From Rhodanobacter denitrificans (GTDB lineage Bacteria > Pseudomonadota > Gammaproteobacteria > Xanthomonadales > Rhodanobacteraceae), in NCBI GenBank assembly GCA_017848855.1, contig JAFIHF010000032.1, positions 186,001-250,000 on the forward strand: a stretch of DNA of 64,000 nt. Direction: 5' to 3'. Shown here piece by piece: positions 18,551 to 31,327 of the stretch (positions are counted from its first letter, which is position 1; each line of letters starts with the position of its first letter). The notes beneath the pieces were generated by a model. It searched no databases and was not told where the DNA came from. It saw nothing but the letters and a program-made list of their open reading frames with translations. Position numbers and translations under genes: made by a program.

Positions 18551-18582
18551 TTGACTCTGGACCTCGATCCAAGGTCTAGACT
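18551..18582 (+). promoter_or_regulatory. MerR-type promoter/operator of the metal-resistance operon
   Basis: TTGACT (18551-18556) and TAGACT (18577-18582) are separated by a long 20-bp spacer, and the dyad GACCT...AGGTC (18560-18576) fills it. A long spacer with a central dyad is the hallmark of promoters that MerR proteins activate by underwinding DNA. The predicted transcript start falls on or next to the merR ATG. Confidence 0.8.
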
Positions 18583-18588
18583 TGCCGC

Positions 18589-19010
18589 ATGAACACGCAG
18601 ACCGCTCCCCTCACCATCGGTGCCGTCGCCAAGCGCGCCGGCGTGGCCATCGACACGATCCGCTACTACGAGCGCGAGGGCCTGCTGCCCGAGCCGCTGC
18701 GGCGCGCCTCCGGCTACCGCAGCTACGGCGAAGGCGCCGTCGCGCAGCTGCGCTTCATCCGTCGCGCCAAGGAGCTGGGCTTCACGCTGGAGGAAATCCG
18801 CGAGCTGCTGGCGCTGTCGGCGGATCGCCAGCGCGGGGTGAAGGCGGTGAAGCAGCGCGCGCAGCAGCGGCTGGCGGCGGTCGAGCAGCGCATCGCCGAA
18901 CTGCAGCGCGTGCGCGACGGGCTGGCGCAGCTGGTGGCCTCGTGCCCGGGCCACGGCAAGCCGGAGCAGTGCCCGATCCTGCGCGCGCTGAACGACGAGG
19001 AGGACCGCGC

Positions 19011-19014
<4 letters not shown>
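18589..19014 (+). CDS. MerR-family heavy-metal-responsive regulator
   Basis: 141 residues: N-terminal winged helix ([26 protein letters not shown]), a long dimerisation helix, and a C-terminal metal loop [13 protein letters not shown] with two cysteines eight residues apart. This is the architecture of CueR/PbrR/ZntR-type sensors. It is encoded four bases into the P-type ATPase gene (ATGA overlap), so it should control that operon from the promoter just upstream. No ribosome-binding site precedes the ATG; the mRNA would be leaderless. The metal is uncertain; a monovalent metal such as Cu(I) or Ag(I) is suggested only by the neighbour. Confidence 0.9.
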
Positions 19015-21713
<2,699 letters not shown>

Positions 21714-21812
21714 CGACTGTCACCAGCGATCGCTGACGTTCGCGCCTGCCGCGGGGCGGCGCATCGGCGGAGCATCTCTCTCGCACCCAATCACGGGACG
21801 AAGGAGATGCTC

Positions 21813-21947
21813 ATGAACACGATCGCTACCGTCCACGCAGCCCTGGACCGCTACGCGCTGCCGCTGCTGCTGGTGCTGTTCTCCAGCGCATCCATCGGTT
21901 TCGGCCTGGCCTGGTCGCTGCATGCGACCATCCAGACGCTGGCTTGA
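21813..21947 (+). CDS. 44-residue single-span membrane protein
   Basis: Too short for most callers but well supported: AAGGAG at 21800-21805 lies seven bases before ATG, and the 44 codons encode one hydrophobic helix (LPLLLVLFSSASIGFGLAW). It begins 99 bp after copA and is followed, 10 bp later, by a second tiny membrane gene. I do not recognise the family. A role as a small subunit or regulator of a membrane complex is conceivable, not shown. Confidence 0.6.
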   Translation: MNTIATVHAALDRYALPLLLVLFSSASIGFGLAWSLHATIQTLA

Positions 21948-21957
21948 GGAGGCGACG

Positions 21958-22122
21958 ATGAACACCGTCGACGATCTGCGCGGCACGCTGGAGAAGCACG
22001 CGCCGCTGCTGCTGGGTCTGCTCGTGGTACTGCTGTCGGCCCGCGCGCTGCGGAAGATGTTCTGGACCCTGTTCGGCATGTACATGGCCCTGCACTACAG
22101 CCATATCCATCCGTTCGGTTGA
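21958..22122 (+). CDS. 54-residue single-span membrane protein
   Basis: Starts with MNTVDDLRGTLEKHAP followed by a hydrophobic helix (LLLGLLVVLLSARAL) and ends HYSHIHPFG. GAGGAGG overlaps the end of the preceding small gene and sits five bases before the ATG, so the two are coupled. The histidine-rich tail (HYSHIH) next to a metal ATPase is suggestive only. Family not recognised. Confidence 0.62.
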   Translation: MNTVDDLRGTLEKHAPLLLGLLVVLLSARALRKMFWTLFGMYMALHYSHIHPFG

Positions 22123-22155
22123 GCTGAATTGGCGACCATGCCCAACTCACACTCA

Positions 22156-22257
22156 CCGTTCGCCCTGAGCGTAGGCCCGTAGGGCCGAAGTCGAAGGGTG
22201 TCACCACCGGACGCTTCGACTTCGCTTGCTATCGCAAGCTACGCTCAGCGCGAACGG
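22156..22257. repeat. Long imperfect hairpin repeat upstream of folC
   Basis: Outer arms CCGTTCGCCCTGAGCGTAG (from 22156) and its inverted partner CTACGCTCAGCGCGAACGG (ending 22257) enclose an inner pair GAAGTCGAAG / CTTCGACTTCG. This is a typical intergenic palindromic element. Apart from it, the 247-bp gap before folC holds nothing else I can identify. Confidence 0.75.
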
Positions 22258-22369
22258 AATCTCAGGCGATGCGTGGTCGCCATCGGGTCTGCTAAGCGCC
22301 GTTGCTCTGTGCGCGAGGGGGCGTGAAGTTCTAAGCTGCGCGCCTCTCCACCACCCGTGCAGCCCGAGC

Positions 22370-23668
22370 ATGTCTCGCAACCTCGCCGAATGGCTGGCGT
22401 ATCAGGAACAGGTCCACCCGCACAGCATCGAGCTGGGGCTGGAGCGCGTGCGCAGCGTGTGGCAGCGGATGGGCGCGCCGGCGCCCGCGCGGCGGGTCGT
22501 CACGGTGGGCGGCACCAACGGCAAGGGTTCCACCGTGGCGCTGCTGGAGGCGATGGCGCAGGGCGCGGGCTTGCGCGTCGGCGCGTTCACTTCGCCGCAC
22601 CTCTTGGCCTACAACGAGCGCGTGCGCATCGACGGCGTCGACGCGGACGACGCGGCGCTGGTCGCCAGCTTCGAACGCATCGAGGCGGCGCGCGGCGACA
22701 CGCCGCTGACCTATTTCGAATACGGCACGCTGGCCGCGCTCGACCTGTTCGCCCGCGCGCAACTCGACGTGGCGATCCTCGAAGTGGGCCTGGGCGGGCG
22801 GCTGGATGCGGTGAACATCGTCGACGCCGACGTGGCGGTGATCACCACGGTGGACCTCGACCACATGGACTGGCTGGGCGCGGACCGCGACAGCATCGGC
22901 CGCGAGAAGGCCGGCATCGCCCGCGCCGGGCGGCTTGCGATCGTGGGCGAACCCGATCCGCCGCAGGGCCTGCTCGACGCGTTGGCCGCCGTCGGCGCGC
23001 GCGTGGAACGCGCCGGCACGGATTTCCTCGCCGAGGCGCATGCGGACGGCTGGCGCTGGTTGCACCGCGACGGCACCGCGATGGAGTTGCCGCTGCCCGC
23101 GCTGGCCGCACCGGTGCAGCTCGCCAACGCCGCCGCGGCGATCGCCGCGCTGCACGCGCTGTGGATCGAAGGCGGCCCGCTGGCCCCGCAGGACAGCTAT
23201 GTCGCGGTGTGCCGCGGCTTGCGCCACGCGCGGGTGGCGGCGCGCCTGCAAGCGCTGGGCGGCGATCCGCCGCTGCTGGTGGACGTGGGTCACAACCCGC
23301 AGGCGGCGCGCGCGCTGGCCGCGTGGCTGGACGCGCAGCCGCCCGCGCGCACGCATGCGGTGTACGGCGCGCTGGGCGACAAGGACGTGGCCGGCGTGAT
23401 CGCCGCGCTGGGCGCGCGCATCGCCCACTGGCACCTCGCCGGGCTGGACGGCGCCAGTCCGCGCGGCATGGGCGTGGCGGCGCTGGCCGCGGTGTTGCAC
23501 GAAGTGCTGCCGCAGGCGCCGCACGACGAGCATGCCGACGTGGCCGCCGCGCTGGCGGCGGCGCGCGCGGTGGCGCGGCCGGGCGAACGTATCCTCGCGT
23601 TCGGCTCGTTCTTCGTGGCCGCGGCGGTGCTGGCCGTGCAGGACTCGGGCTCAGAACGAGGCGCGTGA
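22370..23668 (+). CDS. folC: Bifunctional dihydrofolate/folylpolyglutamate synthase
   Basis: 432 residues, normal for FolC. The ATP-binding loop is VGGTNGKGST near residues 43-52, followed by TSPHL and YNERVRIDG; the folate and Mur-ligase-like motifs TYFEYGTLAAL, EVGLGGRLDA and DVGHNPQA are all present. It adds glutamate to dihydropteroate and to folates. Its place before dedD-cvpA-purF matches the classical enterobacterial order, but a minus-strand ubiM gene is interposed and overlaps the folC 3' end by 18 bp. Confidence 0.95.
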   Translation: MSRNLAEWLAYQEQVHPHSIELGLERVRSVWQRMGAPAPARRVVTVGGTNGKGSTVALLEAMAQGAGLRVGAFTSPHLLAYNERVRIDGVDADDAALVASFERIEAARGDTPLTYFEYGTLAALDLFARAQLDVAILEVGLGGRLDAVNIVDADVAVITTVDLDHMDWLGADRDSIGREKAGIARAGRLAIVGEPDPPQGLLDALAAVGARVERAGTDFLAEAHADGWRWLHRDGTAMELPLPALAAPVQLANAAAAIAALHALWIEGGPLAPQDSYVAVCRGLRHARVAARLQALGGDPPLLVDVGHNPQAARALAAWLDAQPPARTHAVYGALGDKDVAGVIAALGARIAHWHLAGLDGASPRGMGVAALAAVLHEVLPQAPHDEHADVAAALAAARAVARPGERILAFGSFFVAAAVLAVQDSGSERGA

Positions 23669-24874
23669 ACGCAAGCCGCGCAGCGGCATCGGCACGCCGC
23701 CGCGTTCCGCGGTGAGGCCGTGCATCACCATGCGTCGGAACGGCCCCAGCCGCGCGCCCGCGCCCAGCGCCAGCTTGCGCAGCAGGCGCGCGGGGCGGCG
23801 GTCGTCGGTGTAGAGCCGGGCCAGCGCGTTGGTGGCCAGGTACAGCGGGCGGGTGGCCAGCCGGTGCGCGCGCTCGTAGCGCGCCAGCAGCGCCGGGCTC
23901 CAGATCGCTTGCCCCGCGGCGTGCGCGGCGCGCAGTTCGCGGGCCAGCGTGTGCTGGCCGAGCAGGCCGAAGTTGAAGCCGTGCGCGGTGACCGGATGCA
24001 TGCCCACCGCGGCGTCGCCGATCAGGGCGTAGCGCTCGGCCACGAAACGCTTGGCGTACACGCCCACCAGCGGATAGGCACAGCGCGGCCCGGCCACCTG
24101 CATCGCGCCCAGCCGCTGCTGGAAGCGCGCGGCCATCGCTGCGCCCAGCGCGGCGTCGTCCAGCGCCAGCAGCGCCGCCATTTCCGGTGGGGGCAGGGTG
24201 AGCACCACCGAGGAGGTGTGCGCGTCGTGCAGCGGCAGCAGGGCCAGGGTCTGGCCGTGGCCGAACCATTCCCATGCGGTGGCCTCGTGCGGCACCTCGT
24301 GGCGCATGCGCAGCACCAGCATGGTCTTGCCGAAGTCGAGCATCTCCGCGGCGATGCCCATGGCGCGGCGGCTGTCGGAGAAGCGGCTGTCGGCGGCGAC
24401 CACGAGCTGCGCCGCGAGCGTGTCGCCATTGTCGAGCGCCACCTCGGCGCCCGCGGCGCCGGTGCGCACCGCGGTCACGCGTACCCCGGCGACGATCTCC
24501 ACGCCGGGCGCGGCCTTGGCCTGCGCATAGGCGGCGCGGCGGATCGCGTGGTTGCAGACCAGCCAGCCCAGTTGCGCGGCGCCGGCCTCGTCGTGGCGGA
24601 ACAGCAGGCCGCCCTGGTCGTCGCCGTCGAGCACCTTCGCGTCGCGCAGGCAGCCGATTTCTTCCTCGCGCAAGGCGTCCCACAGGCCCAGCTCGCGCAT
24701 CAGCCGCTGCGAGTGGTGGGTGATGGCGATTTCGCGGCCGTCGTCGGCCGGCGCGGCCAGTGTCGATTCAGCCTGGCGCTCCACCACGGCGATGCGCAGG
24801 CCGCTGCCGGCCAGCGTGCGGGCGAAGCACAGGCCGGCGGGGCCGGCGCCGATCACCACGATATCGAAGGACAT
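23651..24874 (-). CDS. ubiM: FAD-dependent ubiquinone-biosynthesis hydroxylase, UbiM-like
   Basis: 407 residues of the UbiH/UbiF/Coq6 flavin monooxygenase family. The N-terminal FAD fingerprint is IVVIGAGPAGLCFARTLAGSG; the second FAD motif is YALIGDAAVGMHPVTAHGFNFGL. The DGREIAITHHSQRLM segment resembles UbiM of Neisseria and Xanthomonas, hydroxylases that replace UbiH/UbiI/UbiF in ubiquinone synthesis. Which ring position it modifies cannot be read from sequence. The gene converges on folC and is divergent from dedD. Confidence 0.78.
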   Translation of the reverse strand: MSFDIVVIGAGPAGLCFARTLAGSGLRIAVVERQAESTLAAPADDGREIAITHHSQRLMRELGLWDALREEEIGCLRDAKVLDGDDQGGLLFRHDEAGAAQLGWLVCNHAIRRAAYAQAKAAPGVEIVAGVRVTAVRTGAAGAEVALDNGDTLAAQLVVAADSRFSDSRRAMGIAAEMLDFGKTMLVLRMRHEVPHEATAWEWFGHGQTLALLPLHDAHTSSVVLTLPPPEMAALLALDDAALGAAMAARFQQRLGAMQVAGPRCAYPLVGVYAKRFVAERYALIGDAAVGMHPVTAHGFNFGLLGQHTLARELRAAHAAGQAIWSPALLARYERAHRLATRPLYLATNALARLYTDDRRPARLLRKLALGAGARLGPFRRMVMHGLTAERGGVPMPLRGLRSRASF

Positions 24875-24982
24875 GCCGTACTCCCAGCAAGACAAAGACC
24901 CCGGCACGCTAGGGGAGTCCGGCCCCGCCGGCGTTGACCGGGGTCAGGAAAACGCGCGGCGCGGCGTTTTGGCGGGGGCAGG

Positions 24983-24988
24983 TATAAT
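24983..24988 (+). promoter_or_regulatory. Perfect TATAAT -10 box upstream of dedD
   Basis: TATAAT lies about 42 bp upstream of the dedD TTG start in an otherwise GC-rich gap. No consensus -35 box is evident at the expected distance, so an activator may assist, or the -10 alone is strong. Confidence 0.55.
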
Positions 24989-25029
24989 TGCCGGATCGCG
25001 GGCCGTGCCGGCCGCCTCGGAGCGAACAC

Positions 25030-26130
25030 TTGAAAACACGTCTGCTGGGGGCTGCCGTACTGATCGCCCTGCTTGTCATCTTCGTGCCGATGTTTTTCTC
25101 CAGCAATCCGCCGCCGGCCACGGCCGGCGACCAGTCGGTGAGCCTGGCGATCCCGCCCGCGCAGGACAGCAACCTGCAGACCCGCACCATGAGCCTCACC
25201 CCCGGCGCGCCGGCAAACGTCGGCACCGCCGCCGCACCGGCGCCGGCGGCCAGCGTCGCCAGCACGGCCGCGGCAACGCCCGCGCAGGGCAGCCAGCTCG
25301 CCACGGTGGACATCGCCTCGCGCCGCCCCACCGACGTGGGCACCGATGCGGCCGCGCCCAAGGCGCAGGTGACGAGCGGCCCGGTGATGGGCTCCGGCGC
25401 CTCGCCGTCGCAGCCGGTGATCCCGCTGCAGGGCAGCGCCGCGGCCACGCCGACGGCCTCCGCGCCGGTGGCCAAGGCGCCGGCAAAGGCGGTGCCCACG
25501 CCGGCGCCGGTGGTGGCGCCGACGCCGGCTCCCGCAGCGGTCGCGCCGCCGGAAGCCGCCGCCGCGGGCGGCCATGCGCTCTACGTGCTCAACCTCAGCG
25601 CCTACGCCAACGCGAACAGCGTGGATCACCTGGTGCGCCGCGTGCGCGGGCTGGGCTATCCGGTGCTCACCCGCATCATCACCCAGGCCGGCAAACAGCT
25701 CACCCTGGTGACGGCCGGCCCGTTCGATTCGCGCACCAGCGCCGAGGCGGCGCGGCTGAAGATCACCCAGACCATCCCCGGCGTGCCGGCGAAGCTGGTG
25801 GAAGGCCTGGGCCACGCCGATTCCAACATCGCGGCCGCGCCGGCCAAGGCGGCCGCCGCGCCGACCGCTGCCGCGCCGGCCGCCGCGCCGCGCGCGGGCG
25901 GCTACGCGGTGCAGCTGGCCGCGCTGGGCAGTTCGGCCGAGGCGAATGCGCTGCGCGACAAGCTGCGCGCCGGCGGCTTCGACGGTTTCGTGGATACGGT
26001 GAACGTGGGCGGCAGGACGCTGTGGCGCGTGCGCGCCGGCCCGCAGACCCAGCGCGCCGACGCCGAGCGGGTGCGCGACCAGATCAAGGCGAAGCTGGGC
26101 CTCGGCGGCAACGTGGTCAACGTCCCCTGA
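25030..26130 (+). CDS. dedD: DedD-like SPOR-domain membrane protein
   Basis: 366 residues starting at TTG 25030, which gives the family-like N-terminus MKTRLLGAAVLIALL and has GGAG seven bases upstream. One membrane helix (about 5-22) anchors a long Ala/Pro-rich periplasmic linker. Two SPOR-like modules follow, near 190-265 (ALYVLNLSAYANANSV...) and 290-366 (GGYAVQLAALGSSAEA...). SPOR domains bind denuded septal peptidoglycan; DedD assists division. The upstream reading frame without the TTG is not family-like. Confidence 0.88.
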   Translation: MKTRLLGAAVLIALLVIFVPMFFSSNPPPATAGDQSVSLAIPPAQDSNLQTRTMSLTPGAPANVGTAAAPAPAASVASTAAATPAQGSQLATVDIASRRPTDVGTDAAAPKAQVTSGPVMGSGASPSQPVIPLQGSAAATPTASAPVAKAPAKAVPTPAPVVAPTPAPAAVAPPEAAAAGGHALYVLNLSAYANANSVDHLVRRVRGLGYPVLTRIITQAGKQLTLVTAGPFDSRTSAEAARLKITQTIPGVPAKLVEGLGHADSNIAAAPAKAAAAPTAAAPAAAPRAGGYAVQLAALGSSAEANALRDKLRAGGFDGFVDTVNVGGRTLWRVRAGPQTQRADAERVRDQIKAKLGLGGNVVNVP

Positions 26131-26158
26131 GCGCGCGACGGTCAACACGGGCCCGGGC

Positions 26159-26788
26159 ATGAACTGGATCGACTACACCATCCTCGGCGTGCTGGGCCTG
26201 TCGGTGCTGGTCGGGCTGTGGCGTGGCTTGGTCTCCGAGGTGCTGGCGCTGGCGATCTGGATCGCCGCGTTCTGGGTGGCCTGGCTGCTCGGGCCCACGG
26301 TGTCCGCGCGGCTGGACATGATCGGCCATCCCGCGCTGCGCGTGGTCGCGGGCTATGCGTTGTGCTTCGTGCTGGTGCTGGTGCTGGGCGCGCTGCTGCG
26401 CTTCCTGATCCACCGCCTGCTGGAAAGCACCGGCCTGTCGGGCACGGACCGCCTGTTCGGCATGGTGTTCGGGCTGGCGCGCGGCGTGCTGCTGGTGTGC
26501 GTGCTGGTGTTCCTGTGCCAGTTCACCGCGTTCACGCGCGAGCCGCCATGGCGGGATTCGCTGCTGCTGCCGCCGTTCCAGCGCGCCACGATCTGGCTGG
26601 GCCAGCAGGTGCCGCCGGGCGTGCGTGAGCATCTGCAGCACGCGGCGGTGTCCGACGCGCTGCACGAACACTTGCAGCCGGCCGCCGCGGCGGAGGCGCT
26701 GCGCAAGCTGCCGCGCGCCTTGTCCGCGCCGTCTTCGACGGCGGCGCCCGCGGCGCCATCCACGGTTTCCCCTACGTCTCACCCTTAG
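26159..26788 (+). CDS. cvpA: CvpA-family membrane protein
   Basis: 209 residues with four membrane helices starting '[20 protein letters not shown]' and the family motif [18 protein letters not shown]. CvpA is an inner-membrane protein first linked to colicin V production and often co-transcribed with purF. The C-terminal 35 residues are Ala/Pro/Ser-rich. It sits between dedD and purF with short gaps (28 and 13 bp), so it is almost certainly in one operon. Confidence 0.92.
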   Translation: MNWIDYTILGVLGLSVLVGLWRGLVSEVLALAIWIAAFWVAWLLGPTVSARLDMIGHPALRVVAGYALCFVLVLVLGALLRFLIHRLLESTGLSGTDRLFGMVFGLARGVLLVCVLVFLCQFTAFTREPPWRDSLLLPPFQRATIWLGQQVPPGVREHLQHAAVSDALHEHLQPAAAAEALRKLPRALSAPSSTAAPAAPSTVSPTSHP

Positions 26789-26801
26789 CAGGTCATCCAT
26801 C

Positions 26802-28277
<1,476 letters not shown>

Positions 28278-28293
28278 GCAGCATGTCGCGCGC

Positions 28294-28370
28294 AGGTCGG
28301 GCTTCAGCCGGACAAGTCGCAGGTCGGGCTTCAGCCCGACAAACCGGGCCAGTCGGGCTGAAGCCCGACC
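28294..28370. repeat. Three GTCGGG palindromes after purF
   Basis: Units at 28296-28313, 28323-28340 and 28352-28369 are GTCGGGCTTCAGCCCGAC variants, the last in the opposite arrangement (GTCGGGCTGAAGCCCGAC). The same palindrome occurs in the 5.3-5.6 kb duplication, so this is a dispersed REP family in this genome. Confidence 0.85.
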
Positions 28371-28398
28371 TACGGTTTCTGTCGGCAGGCGCGCGGCG

Positions 28399-29214
28399 AT
28401 GACTGCAACCAACCTCCACGCCGCCGCCAAGGCCTGCCTCGCCGCCACCGCCCCCGCCGAAAAACTGCGCCTCACCCACGCCACCTGGGCGGCGGTGCGG
28501 TCCGGCGAATTGCGCCCCGACTCCGCTGCGCCGCCGCCCGAACCCATTGCCGCCCCCGGCCGCCCCGCGAAACCGCAACTGGTCAGCGCCCGCCAGGTGC
28601 CGCAGCGCGGCCTCGGCACGCCCGAAGGCCGCGCCGCCTTGGTGCACGCGGTGGCGCATATCGAATTCAACGCGATCAACCTCGCCTGGGATGCCGTCTA
28701 CCGCTTTCGCGGCATGCCCGACGCCTATTACCGCGACTGGGCCAGCTGCGCGCACGACGAGGCGCGCCATTTCGCCCTGCTCGAAACGCGGCTGGCCGAA
28801 CTCGGCCACGCCTACGGCGACTTCGACGCCCACAACGGCCTGTGGGAAATGGCCGAAAAGACCGCGCATTCCGACCTCGCGCGCATGGCCCTGGTGCCGC
28901 GCGTGCTCGAAGCGCGCGGGCTGGACGTGACGCCCGGCATGATCGAGCGCCTGCGCCACGCCGGCGACGAACGCACCGTCGCCGTGCTGGAAGTGATCCT
29001 GCGCGAGGAAGTGGCCCACGTCGCCGCCGGCACGCGCTGGTACCGCTGGTGCTGCGCACGCGACGGCGTCGATCCCCTCGACACCTTCTTCGCCCTGCTG
29101 CGCGACTACATGGGCGTGGCGCTGCGCGGCCCGTTCAATCGCCCGGCGCGGCTGGAAGCGGGCTTCGTCGAGGCCGAGCTGGATCGGCTGGCGGCGCTGG
29201 CCACGGCTACCTGA
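28399..29214 (+). CDS. DUF455 ferritin-like protein
   Basis: 271 residues of the DUF455 family, a helical ferritin-like fold. Candidate di-iron ligands appear as E in AHIEFNAINLAWD, ExxH in HDEARHFALLE and ExxxH in REEVAHV. The family is sometimes annotated as a hydroxylase; activity is unknown. It follows purF by 121 bp, with a cluster of palindromic repeats between, so it may or may not be co-transcribed. Confidence 0.85.
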   Translation: MTATNLHAAAKACLAATAPAEKLRLTHATWAAVRSGELRPDSAAPPPEPIAAPGRPAKPQLVSARQVPQRGLGTPEGRAALVHAVAHIEFNAINLAWDAVYRFRGMPDAYYRDWASCAHDEARHFALLETRLAELGHAYGDFDAHNGLWEMAEKTAHSDLARMALVPRVLEARGLDVTPGMIERLRHAGDERTVAVLEVILREEVAHVAAGTRWYRWCCARDGVDPLDTFFALLRDYMGVALRGPFNRPARLEAGFVEAELDRLAALATAT

Positions 29215-29447
29215 CGAAGCCATGGAGCACCGCAAGGAAGCAGGTGCCGCGCCCTGAACCGATCACGCGACCTCTACGCTTGATGGCGGCAGGGGAAGAG
29301 CGTGCGTCAAGTTGCAGCAAACCCCGGTTTTTCTGAACGCTTAGGCGACTTGGCTTGTTTTCGTTTATTTCGCATGTTGCGATTGTTTCGTTTGAGGGGT
29401 AGCCTGTGTTCCCCGGGTATTGAAGACTTGGGAAGGATGAAGTCGTC

Positions 29448-29903
29448 ATGTCTGCCTTGTTGAACGAACAACTCGTCACGCTTCCGGTTACCCCTGAAGA
29501 ATCGAAGCTGGCGCGCGAAAGCAGCCGGTTGCTGGCTGCTTGCATTGGCAGCGGCAAGACCGCACGCCTGCGCGTCATCGACGGCGACGGGGAGATCGAG
29601 GTGCCGGTGCAGGCGCTGCGGATGCTGGTCGACATCCTGAACAACATGGCTGCCGGCAATGCCGTGAGCCTGGTGCCGATCCACGCCGAGCTGACGACCC
29701 AGCAAACCGCCGACTTCCTCAACGTATCGCGCCCGCATGTGGTGGGACTGCTGGAACGCGGCGAACTGCCCCACCACAAGGTGGGTACGCATCGACGCGT
29801 GTATTTCCGCGACCTGATGGCCTACAAGAACGCCCAACTGGCCCGGAGCAAGGCACGGCTGACCGACTTGGCCCGCGAGGCCCAGGAACAGGGCTTCTAT
29901 TGA
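29448..29903 (+). CDS. Antitoxin with excisionase-type helix-turn-helix
   Basis: 151 residues. The C-terminal part (about 85-128) is an excisionase/MerR-like DNA-binding domain: [32 protein letters not shown], then YFRDLMAYK. The N-terminus ([31 protein letters not shown]) matches antitoxins paired with PIN toxins. GGAAGGA at 29431-29437 precedes the ATG. Its stop overlaps the PIN gene start by one base. Upstream DNA is unusually AT-rich for this genome, fitting a transferred module with its own promoter. Confidence 0.85.
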   Translation: MSALLNEQLVTLPVTPEESKLARESSRLLAACIGSGKTARLRVIDGDGEIEVPVQALRMLVDILNNMAAGNAVSLVPIHAELTTQQTADFLNVSRPHVVGLLERGELPHHKVGTHRRVYFRDLMAYKNAQLARSKARLTDLAREAQEQGFY

Positions 29904-30472
29904 TGGCCGGCTTCGTCGCGCTGTATGACGCCTGCGTGTTGTATCCGGCGCCACTGCGCGACCTGTTGATGCACCTCGCGCTGAGCGGCTTGTTCCGTGC
30001 GCGCTGGACGACGCGCATCCACGACGAATGGATGCGCAATCTGCTGGCCAAACGCACCGATCTGACGCGCGGGCAACTGGAGCGTACCCGCGACCTGATG
30101 GATGCCAGCGTGCCGGATTGCCTCGTTACCGGCTACGAAGGCCTGGAGGAGCAGCTGACGCTGCCCGACCAGGATGATCGCCATGTCCTGGCCGCCGCGA
30201 TCCTGTGCCAGGCCGGCATGATCGTGACCTTCAATCTCAAGGACTTTCCCGCGGCAACATTGGCTCCACTCGGCATCACCGCCCAGCACCCGGACGAGTT
30301 CATCGAGCATGCCTTCGGCATCAATCCTGCCGCCGTGATCGAGGCGGTGCGCGATCATCGCGCTTCGCTCGTGCGCCCATCGAAGAGCGTCGACGAACTG
30401 CTGGATTGCTATCTGAAACAAGAGCTGGTAACCACAGTGGGCTTGTTGCGTCCGCACGCAGCGTACCTTTGA
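29903..30472 (+). CDS. PIN-domain ribonuclease toxin
   Basis: 189 residues of the larger PIN class. Acidic metal-site residues are visible: D9 (ALYDACVLY), E42 (IHDEWMRN), D91/D92 (PDQDDRHVLAAA) and D114 (NLKDFP). Such VapC-like enzymes cleave RNA and are blocked by the antitoxin encoded immediately before (TGATG overlap). The RNA target cannot be predicted. The C-terminal 60 residues extend beyond the PIN fold. Confidence 0.85.
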   Translation: MAGFVALYDACVLYPAPLRDLLMHLALSGLFRARWTTRIHDEWMRNLLAKRTDLTRGQLERTRDLMDASVPDCLVTGYEGLEEQLTLPDQDDRHVLAAAILCQAGMIVTFNLKDFPAATLAPLGITAQHPDEFIEHAFGINPAAVIEAVRDHRASLVRPSKSVDELLDCYLKQELVTTVGLLRPHAAYL

Positions 30473-30704
30473 TCGTACCGGCGCTGGCCGTGCCGCGGAC
30501 ACCCGATGCTCACCTTGCTGAATGGTCGCCGGCGCGCGGTTTGACAGGTGCATCCCGGCTCACGAGGATGGGAACGCGTCGCGCAGCGGCGCTCCCTCCG
30601 CGACGGCCCTGGCCGCTCCATCGCCGGCACCGCACCTCGGTCGATGCAATCCCCTGACTGACCCGCTTGCCGTCGCGCTCCCATCCCCACGAGGAGGAGA
30701 CGAC

Positions 30705-31247
30705 ATGAAACTGGCCACCCCTTTCATCCTTCCGGCCATGTTGATGGCCTTCAGCGGTGTGCACGCCCAGACGACTCCTGCGCAGCAAACTCCGCAGCAG
30801 ATGCCGCAGCAGGAAATGCAGCAGCAACAGCAGATGCAGCAGCAGGAGATGCGCCAGCAAGAGATGCAGCAGAAAGCGCAACAGGCGCCGCAGTCGACGC
30901 CGGCCTCGACCGCGCAGACGACGAGTTGCGGCAACGTGGCGAACAAGGCGATCACCGCCATGAACAAGGGCGATTTCAACGGCGCGATGCAGTCGTTCGA
31001 CCCCGCGCACAAGCCGGCCAGCGACAAGTTGCAGCAGGCCTGGGGAGACCTCACGAAGCAGTACGGCAAGGCCAAGTCGATCGGCGGCGCGAGCCAGGGG
31101 CAGATGACCCAGGGTTACGTCGTCGTGCTGGTTCCGCTGCAGTTCGACAAGGGGCAGCTCGGCGCCGAAGCCGCCTGTGGCGCAAACGGCCAGCTGGTGA
31201 TGCTGCGCTTCGGCCTCATGCCGAATGCGGCGAACTCGAAGTCCTGA
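30705..31247 (+). CDS. Exported DUF3887-type protein with Gln-rich linker
   Basis: 180 residues. Signal peptide 1-21 (VHA-Q), then a low-complexity Gln/Met/Pro tract (about 22-65), then a compact domain 'ITAMNKGDFNGAMQSFDPA...KLQQAWGDLTKQYGKAK' that matches DUF3887. The domain occurs in secreted proteins next to hydrolases, with unknown function. GAGGAGGAGA precedes the ATG by four bases. The 230 bp upstream to the PIN gene show no other gene. Confidence 0.8.
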   Translation: MKLATPFILPAMLMAFSGVHAQTTPAQQTPQQMPQQEMQQQQQMQQQEMRQQEMQQKAQQAPQSTPASTAQTTSCGNVANKAITAMNKGDFNGAMQSFDPAHKPASDKLQQAWGDLTKQYGKAKSIGGASQGQMTQGYVVVLVPLQFDKGQLGAEAACGANGQLVMLRFGLMPNAANSKS

Positions 31248-31286
31248 CGCCGATTCGCCTTCGGGCCGATGCGTGCGAGGCACCGC

Positions 31287-31322
31287 CAACGAAAAAGCCG
31301 GCGCAAGGCCGGCTTCTCGTTG
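31287..31322. terminator. Bidirectional terminator between DUF3887 gene and tRNA-Pro
   Basis: AAAAAGCCGGC-gcaag-GCCGGCTTCTCGTT with outer CAACGA/TCGTTG pairing. It serves the plus-strand gene ending at 31247 and the minus-strand tRNA ending at 31328. Confidence 0.8.
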
Positions 31323-31327
31323 GATCT

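Noticed and set aside
18582-19010. Extension of the copper ATPase frame upstream through merR
   Set aside because: It is the shifted frame of merR; ATG 19011 has GAGGAGG and the ATGA overlap.
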